The translations under genes were made by a program, and so were the position numbers. This document shows, piece after piece, positions 5,907 to 9,906 of a stretch of DNA of 9,906 bases (positions are counted from its first letter, which is position 1; every line of letters starts with the position of its first letter). The notes beneath the pieces are model-generated. The model had not been told where the DNA came from and did not search any database. It saw nothing but the letters and a program-made list of their open reading frames with translations. Source of the DNA: Streptomyces cellulosae (GTDB lineage: Bacteria; Actinomycetota; Actinomycetes; Streptomycetales; Streptomycetaceae); contig NZ_JOEV01000089.1 in NCBI RefSeq assembly GCF_000721105.1, positions 1-9,906 on the forward strand, given 5' to 3'.

Positions 5907-6434
5907 ATGACCGGTCACCCCGCACGCCGGACCACGGGCGCGGCACGGACGGCGGTCGTGGCCACCGCGCTCACCCTGTCCTGTCTGACGGGCTGCTCCG
6001 GCGACGACAGCCCGTCCGGCGCCGCCAGCAAGGCCGAGTCGGCGGCCCGGTCGGCCGGCGCCGAGGTGACCGGCGCCGCGTCCTCGCTCGCCTCGCGCGG
6101 CTCGGGCGCACTGGCGTCGGCGACGGCGGAGGTGGGCCGGAAACTCGACGACATCAAGGGCGGGGTGGACGTCAAGGACGCCGTCCGCCTCGGGAAGCCC
6201 GCCGCGGACGGCGACCGTACGACGGTGCAGGTCACCGCCGACAACTCGGCCGGCTCCACGAAGTCCTTCTCGGTCCAGGTCGACTTCACCGACCAGGACG
6301 GCACCCTGCGCGACATGGTCCTCGTGACGGTGTCGGACGTGGCGGCGGGCGCCTCCGGCAAGGCGACGGCCCGCAGCAACCGTGAGCTGAGCGGCGAGGT
6401 GAGGGCGAAGGTGGGGCGGGCGGTGCGGTACTGA
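5907..6434 (+). CDS. Putative secreted lipoprotein
   Basis: A 175-residue exported protein. A twin-Arg-containing basic N-terminus (residues 1-14), a hydrophobic stretch (15-27) and the lipobox LTGC with Cys30 indicate cleavage and lipid anchoring on the outer face of the membrane. An Ala/Ser/Gly-rich linker (31-75) leads to a C-terminal region (about 100-165) predicted to be beta-rich: TVQVTADNSAGSTKSFSVQV, then VDFTDQDGTLRDMV, then VSDVAAGASGKATA. This layout resembles FxLYD-type beta-sandwich domains of other Gram-positive lipoproteins, although the FxLYD signature itself is not clear. The start has GGAGG at six bases, the best ribosome site in the window. It converges on the DUF6445 gene. 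Lipoprotein status is well supported; function is unknown. Confidence 0.88.
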   Translation: MTGHPARRTTGAARTAVVATALTLSCLTGCSGDDSPSGAASKAESAARSAGAEVTGAASSLASRGSGALASATAEVGRKLDDIKGGVDVKDAVRLGKPAADGDRTTVQVTADNSAGSTKSFSVQVDFTDQDGTLRDMVLVTVSDVAAGASGKATARSNRELSGEVRAKVGRAVRY

Positions 6435-6484
6435 GTTCGAAGAGACGGACGAGGCGGTGCGATGACCGCTGACGCCCCTTCAGT

Positions 6485-6510
6485 CCGGTCGGCCGACCGG
6501 CCGGCCGGCC
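6485..6510. terminator. GC-rich palindrome between convergent genes
   Basis: A perfect palindrome, CCGGTCGGCCGACCGG (6485-6500), runs into CCGGCCGGCC (6501-6510). It lies between the lipoprotein stop (6434) and the DUF6445 stop (6523) and can fold on either strand. There is no T-run. Position favours a bidirectional terminator. Confidence 0.5.
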
Positions 6511-6522
6511 CTGCCGCTCCGG

Positions 6523-7224
6523 TCAGGCCATCCAGAAGAAGACGGCGGTCATCCGCTTCTCCGCCGGCGTGCGGCCGAAGTAACCGGTGGCGCTGTGCAC
6601 GAGGTTGGCGTTGTAGAGGAGGAGACGGTTGTACTTGTGCGGCACGCGCACGTCCTCCTCGAAGGCGTCCGGCGGGACGAAGCGCGTACCGAGTGCGTCG
6701 ACGAGGTTGTCGTGCGGGGCCTGTACGACATTGCCGCCGAGCCGTCCGCCGGGCAGGGCCTGCCGGTAGAAACTGGTCCCGCAGTCCTTGGGCACACCGG
6801 GATTGAGATACAGCACGGCGGCGTACCGGCACAGCGAGCGCGAGTCGGTGTGCGGCCGGGGCGTGCTCTCCCCCTCCCCCACGACCTGTACGCAGTTGTG
6901 GTTGAGGGTCCCTCCGCCAGGGGCCTCCTGCACCCACAGCTTCCCGGCCCCGGTCGCCTCGCGCACCGCCCGCTCCACCCGCTCCAGTTGCCCCGGCCCG
7001 AGTCCGGGCATCGCCCGCAGCCCCGGCCAGGCCTCCGGCTTGTGCGGGTACCCCTCGACCCAGTCGTCCTTGGCGAGACAGCCTTCCCGTACGGCGTCGA
7101 CGTCCGGCAGTACCTCGTCGATCACCCAGTAGTCGCGGCCCTTGGTGGGCTTGCGGTAGGGGAGGACGGGAAGCGTGCCGGCGGCCCTCACCGGTACCTG
7201 CGGGCGCCGCTGTGACATGGACAT
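6523..7224 (-). CDS. DUF6445 family protein, putative 2-oxoglutarate/Fe(II) oxygenase
   Basis: A 233-residue soluble protein. The core shows the iron-binding pattern of the 2-oxoglutarate/Fe(II) dioxygenase fold: PHTDS gives His125 and Asp127, NANLVHSATGYFG gives the distal His210, and EKRMT places Arg224 about 14 residues later, where the 2-oxoglutarate carboxylate is usually held. The NHNCVQVV strand precedes the HxD, and RYAAVLYLN follows it. The enzyme would hydroxylate or otherwise oxidise an unknown substrate in the cytoplasm. The start at 7224 follows a -10-like TAGATT by six bases and lacks a Shine-Dalgarno; the second ATG (7218) is possible. It is divergent from the DUF4142 gene and convergent with the lipoprotein, with no biosynthetic neighbour to suggest a substrate. 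Family call is by recalled pattern; active-site reading is from sequence. Confidence 0.85.
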   Translation of the reverse strand: MSMSQRRPQVPVRAAGTLPVLPYRKPTKGRDYWVIDEVLPDVDAVREGCLAKDDWVEGYPHKPEAWPGLRAMPGLGPGQLERVERAVREATGAGKLWVQEAPGGGTLNHNCVQVVGEGESTPRPHTDSRSLCRYAAVLYLNPGVPKDCGTSFYRQALPGGRLGGNVVQAPHDNLVDALGTRFVPPDAFEEDVRVPHKYNRLLLYNANLVHSATGYFGRTPAEKRMTAVFFWMA

Positions 7225-7230
7225 GCGGCA

Positions 7231-7236
7231 AATCTA
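7231..7236 (-). promoter_or_regulatory. Candidate -10 box for a leaderless DUF6445 transcript
   Basis: Minus-strand TAGATT, a canonical Streptomyces -10 hexamer, ends six bases before the ATG at 7224. Transcription would start at the A of the start codon. There is no Shine-Dalgarno. No good -35 at 16-19 bp was found. Confidence 0.5.
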
Positions 7237-7290
7237 GGCGCGGGGCCCGTCAGGACTCTCCCGCGATTACCTCCCGAAGTACCCGCGAAC

Positions 7291-7309
7291 CGGTCAACGT
7301 TCGGTCAAC
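7291..7309. promoter_or_regulatory. Tandem CGGTCAAC repeats with 11-bp period
   Basis: CGGTCAAC occurs at 7291-7298 and 7302-7309 (minus strand GTTGACCG twice), one period being 11 bp. Flanking CCGGT and ACCGG also make the ends inverted. The 11-bp direct-repeat layout recalls PhoP-type boxes (GTTCACC units), but the core here is GTTGACC, so it is not a clean match. It lies 67 bp upstream of the DUF6445 start and 138 bp upstream of DUF4142. Confidence 0.35.
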
Positions 7310-7350
7310 CGGGCGAGACGCCCGCCGGGGCCGGTCTCGGCATCCCACTC

Positions 7351-7382
7351 GAGACTTTGCCAAATCAAAAGGTTTCTTGACC
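7351..7382 (+). promoter_or_regulatory. AT-rich patch with TTGACC, likely promoter of the DUF4142 gene
   Basis: Bases 7351-7380 are strikingly AT-rich for this genome (CAAATCAAAAGG at its centre) and end in TTGACC (7377-7382), a good -35 match with an UP-element-like upstream stretch. A matching -10 at 17-18 bp is not obvious; TACTTC at 7394 is too close. Promoter identity is inference. Confidence 0.4.
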
Positions 7383-7408
7383 GACCCCTTCCGTACTTCT
7401 GTCCGTCA

Positions 7409-7428
7409 GGCCCGCACACCGGCGGGCC
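7409..7428 (+). other. Leader hairpin before the DUF4142 gene
   Basis: GGCCCGC and GCGGGCC form a perfect seven-pair stem with a six-base loop, ending 18 bases before the ATG. It would sit in the mRNA leader just ahead of the AGGAGG. It could modulate translation or simply reflect GC-rich sequence. Confidence 0.35.
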
Positions 7429-7446
7429 CTCGACCGGGCAGGAGGC

Positions 7447-8193
7447 ATGGTGCGCTTTTCGCGGAACGCGATGGGAACTCTGTTCGTGGGCGGTGCCCTC
7501 ACGCTGACCCTGGGTGCGCTCGCCTACCCATCGATGCTCGGTCTCAGCACCGTATCCAGCGCCCAGGACAGAGTCATCGCCCAGACGCAGTGGGGGCCGT
7601 TGACGGAGCAGGACCGGGACTTCGTGGTCAAGGTGCGCGCGGCGGGACTGTGGGAGTACCCGGTGGGCCAGATGGGGCTGAACAAGGGAACGTCCAAGGC
7701 CGTGCTGACGGCTTCCGAGCACCTGGTCGACGGACACGCCGGGCTGGACGACGCCTGCCGGAAGATCGCCCCGATGCTCAACATCACGCTGCCCAACGTG
7801 GCCAGCCCGCAGCAGGTCGGCTTCGTGAACCAGCTCAACTCGGACCCCAAGGGCACCCAGTTCGACTCGGACTTCGCCAACATCCTGCGGGTGACGCACG
7901 GTTCGATCTTCAACACGATCGCGAAGATCCGGTCCACGACGAAGAACAGCATGGTGCGGCTGCTGGCCGACAAGGCCAACGTCACCGTCCTGGACCACAT
8001 GACGGTCATGGAGAAGACCGGGCTGGTCAACTTCGACCAGGCCCTCTTCACCCAGACCACCCCGCCCAAGCTGCCCAGCGACCAACTCACGCCGCCCGCG
8101 CCGCAGGCCGGCGAGCCGATGGTCGTGCTCACCCCGCCGGCGAACAGCACGGAGACCCCGATCGCGATCCCGTCCAACCCGTCGGCGGGCTGA
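7447..8193 (+). CDS. DUF4142 domain exported protein
   Basis: A 248-residue protein of unknown function. A short basic N-terminus is followed by a hydrophobic segment (about residues 10-32) acting as signal peptide or membrane anchor. The helical DUF4142 domain, which is ferritin-like in fold, covers about residues 50-202. It has conserved-position histidines at 92 and 97 (EHLVDGHAGLD), 151 (RVTHGS) and 184 (VLDHMTVM). A Pro/Thr-rich tail (205-248) ends the protein. AGGAGG lies only one base before the ATG at 7447; the next codon, GTG at 7450, has better spacing and may be the true start. The gene follows an AT-rich promoter-like patch and a leader hairpin, is divergent from DUF6445, and converges on the alpha-glucosidase gene. 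Metal binding is conceivable but unproven. Confidence 0.9.
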   Translation: MVRFSRNAMGTLFVGGALTLTLGALAYPSMLGLSTVSSAQDRVIAQTQWGPLTEQDRDFVVKVRAAGLWEYPVGQMGLNKGTSKAVLTASEHLVDGHAGLDDACRKIAPMLNITLPNVASPQQVGFVNQLNSDPKGTQFDSDFANILRVTHGSIFNTIAKIRSTTKNSMVRLLADKANVTVLDHMTVMEKTGLVNFDQALFTQTTPPKLPSDQLTPPAPQAGEPMVVLTPPANSTETPIAIPSNPSAG

Positions 8194-8208
8194 GGCCCGG
8201 CGCTCCCC

Positions 8209-8233
8209 GCCGGTTCACCGGCCGCTTGCGGCC
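8209..8233. terminator. Overlapping hairpins between convergent genes
   Basis: GCCGG-TTCA-CCGGC (8209-8222) and GGCCGC-TT-GCGGCC (8220-8233) overlap by three bases and are mutually exclusive. They fill most of the 44-bp gap between the DUF4142 stop and the alpha-glucosidase stop, so a bidirectional terminator is likely. No T-run is present. Confidence 0.55.
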
Positions 8234-8237
8234 ACCA

Positions 8238-9906
8238 CTACGCCAGCCACACCGTGGTGTCAGGCCCGAGCAGCGCGCCCCCGTCCGCCAGGGGCGCGCT
8301 GCTCAGCAGCACATCCCCGGGCGGCAGGGGTACGGCCGTGCCGGACACGTTGGTGACGCAGCGCCAGCCGTCGTGGCGGGTGAAGTCCACCACCCCGGAC
8401 GGGCTGTCGTCCGCCCAGGTCAGCGACTCCCCCTCCTGCAGCTTGCGGCGCAGGCGCAGGGCCGTGCGGTAGAACTCCAGGGTCGAGCCCTCGGTTCCGT
8501 CCTGCGCCTCGACCGCGTACCGCGCGAAGCTCTCCGGCTGCGGCAGCCAGGCGCCGGCCGCCCCGAAGCCGTACGAGGGTCCGGTCGTCGTCCACGGCAG
8601 CGGCACCCGGCAGCCGTCGCGGCCCTTGCGGACGCGGCCCGTCTGCTCCCAGATCGGGTCCTGGAGCACCTCGACGGGCAGGTCGGCCACCTCGGGCAGG
8701 CCGAGTTCCTCGCCCTGGTAGACGTACGCGGATCCCGGCAGCGCCAGCATCAGCAGCGTGGCCGCCCGGGCCCGCCGCAGCCCTGCCGTCTCGTCGATCG
8801 CGGGGGCGTGACCGCCGGACAGGAGCCAGGCGTTGGAGTCGGTTCCGGGCGGGAGCATCAGGCGGGACGCGTGGCGCACGACGTCGTGGTTGGACAGGAC
8901 CCAGGTGGCGGAGGCGCCGGCCGCCCGGGCGGTGGCCAGGGAGTCGGTGATGACCTCGCGGAGGGCGTCCGCGTCCCAATCCGCCTGCAGATACTCGAAG
9001 TTGAAGGCCTGGCCGAGTTCGTCCGGGCGGGCGTACAGCGCGCGCCGGGCACCGGGGACCCAGGCCTCGGCGACGGCCATGCGGGGCGGGCGGTAGGCGT
9101 CGAGGATCTTGCGCCAGTCGCGGTAGATCTCGTGGACCTCGTCGCGGTCGTAGAAGGGGTGGGTGCCGGGCGGGAAGCCGGGCAGCGCGTCCTCCGCGCT
9201 GAGTTCGGGGGAACCGAGGTCCCGCAGGGGTTCGCTGAGGTCCTTGGCCAGGGCGTGGGCGACGTCGACGCGGAAACCGTCGACGCCCCGGTCGGACCAG
9301 AAGCGCAGGGTGGTGCGGAAGTCGGCGCGGACCTCCTCGTTGGCCCAGTCGAGGTCGGGCTGCTGGGGGGCGAACAGGTGGAGGTACCACTGACCGTCCG
9401 GGACCCGCCGCCAGGCGCTGCCGCCGAAGACGGACTGCCAGTCGGTGGGCGGGAGTTCGCCGTGCGCGCCCCGGCCGTCGCGGAAGACGTACCGGTCGCG
9501 GGCCGGGGATCCGGGGCCGGCGGCCAGGGCCTCCTGGAACCAGGCGTGCTGGTGGGAGGTGTGGTTGGGGACCAGGTCGACGATCACCTTGAGGCCCAGA
9601 CGGTGGGCCTCGGCGGCCATCACGTCGAAGTCGTCGAGGGTGCCCAGGCGGGGGTCGACGTCCCGGTAGTCGGCGACGTCGTAGCCGCCGTCGGCGAGTT
9701 CGGAGGGGTAGAAGGGGCTGAGCCACAGGGCGTCGACACCGAGGGCGGCGAGGTGGGTCAGCCGCCGGGTGACGCCCTTCAGGTCCCCGAGCCCGTCACC
9801 GTCGGCGTCGGCGAAGCTGCGGGGGTAGACCTGGTAGACGACGGCCTGCCGCCACCAGTTGGGGTCCTTGGGGGAGAGGTCGGGGGAGGAGCGGTCGGGG
9901 GAGGAG
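8238..9906 (-). CDS. GH13 alpha-glucosidase (5' end cut by window)
   Basis: A cytoplasmic glycoside hydrolase that releases glucose from non-reducing ends of maltose-type or isomalto-oligosaccharides. The 555 visible residues almost fill the usual length; only the start codon and a few residues lie beyond base 9906. The barrel begins at WWRQAVVYQVYPRSFADADGDGLGD. Region I is DLVPNH (110-115) and region V is QPDLDW. Region II, GFRVDVAH, holds the nucleophile Asp214; region III, AVAEAW, the acid/base Glu280; and region IV, SNHDVVRH, Asp341. The QPDL motif and region II place it with alpha-glucosidases or oligo-1,6-glucosidases rather than alpha-amylases. The C-terminal beta domain ends in LLGPDTTVWLA. 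The N-terminus carries a repeated SSPD unit. In Streptomyces such genes often follow maltose/alpha-glucoside ABC transporter genes, which would lie to the right; that cannot be seen. Exact linkage specificity is unknown. Confidence 0.95.
   Translation of the reverse strand, partial: SSPDRSSPDLSPKDPNWWRQAVVYQVYPRSFADADGDGLGDLKGVTRRLTHLAALGVDALWLSPFYPSELADGGYDVADYRDVDPRLGTLDDFDVMAAEAHRLGLKVIVDLVPNHTSHQHAWFQEALAAGPGSPARDRYVFRDGRGAHGELPPTDWQSVFGGSAWRRVPDGQWYLHLFAPQQPDLDWANEEVRADFRTTLRFWSDRGVDGFRVDVAHALAKDLSEPLRDLGSPELSAEDALPGFPPGTHPFYDRDEVHEIYRDWRKILDAYRPPRMAVAEAWVPGARRALYARPDELGQAFNFEYLQADWDADALREVITDSLATARAAGASATWVLSNHDVVRHASRLMLPPGTDSNAWLLSGGHAPAIDETAGLRRARAATLLMLALPGSAYVYQGEELGLPEVADLPVEVLQDPIWEQTGRVRKGRDGCRVPLPWTTTGPSYGFGAAGAWLPQPESFARYAVEAQDGTEGSTLEFYRTALRLRRKLQEGESLTWADDSPSGVVDFTRHDGWRCVTNVSGTAVPLPPGDVLLSSAPLADGGALLGPDTTVWLA
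9878..9906. repeat. 15-bp tandem repeat in the alpha-glucosidase N-terminus
   Basis: The unit GGTCGGGGGAGGAGC begins at 9878 and again at 9893, identical as far as the window edge. In frame it encodes repeated SSPDR/L residues ahead of the catalytic barrel. More copies may lie beyond the window. Confidence 0.7.

Noticed and set aside
5915..7231. Minus-strand open frame of about 438 codons across the lipoprotein and DUF6445 region
   Set aside because: It lies antisense to a convincing lipoprotein and out of frame with the DUF6445 gene. The product is low-complexity Arg/Gly/Ala-rich.
8260..9726. Second minus-strand frame of about 488 codons in the alpha-glucosidase region
   Set aside because: It is an Arg/Pro-rich shadow. 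The true frame contains all GH13 catalytic regions.

Overview
The window is very GC-rich, with almost every third codon position G or C. It carries several families largely restricted to filamentous actinomycetes (DUF6479-, DUF7144-, DUF4328-, DUF6445- and DUF4142-type proteins). Together these point to a Streptomyces or close-relative chromosome, probably an ordinary or mildly accessory region. I see no rRNA, tRNA, CRISPR array, transposase, integrase or phage gene.

Left part (1-3851, all minus strand): a DHA2-type 14-helix MFS efflux transporter runs off the left edge and carries an unusual C-terminal tail of carboxypeptidase-regulatory-like repeats. Upstream of it are a five-helix DUF4328 membrane protein, probably preceded by a tiny translated leader, and a dienelactone-hydrolase-family enzyme with an intact Cys/Asp/His triad. 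The gaps between these three genes (141-188 bp) are long enough that each may have its own promoter.

Middle (3852-5647): a TetR-type repressor gene is divergent from the hydrolase gene. The gap between them holds a perfect 17-bp palindrome, the obvious operator candidate, and a run of seven GGTTCGC-like repeats. Then come a small single-helix DUF6479 protein (+) and a four-helix DUF7144 protein (-), whose 3' ends overlap tail to tail.

Right part (5648-9906): a secreted lipoprotein (+) converges on a DUF6445 protein (-) that retains the HxD...H...R pattern of 2-oxoglutarate/Fe(II) oxygenases. A DUF4142 exported protein (+) is divergent from it and converges on a GH13 alpha-glucosidase (-), whose first few codons lie beyond the right edge.

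The only pair with clear evidence of working together is the hydrolase and its divergent TetR regulator. The rest looks like independently transcribed small units. Three genes have a -10-like hexamer exactly six bases before the start codon, which suggests leaderless transcripts. No obviously new multi-gene system is visible. The points most worth a second look are the hydrolase/TetR control region, the soluble tail on the MFS pump, the DUF4328 leader, and the orphan DUF6445 oxygenase.
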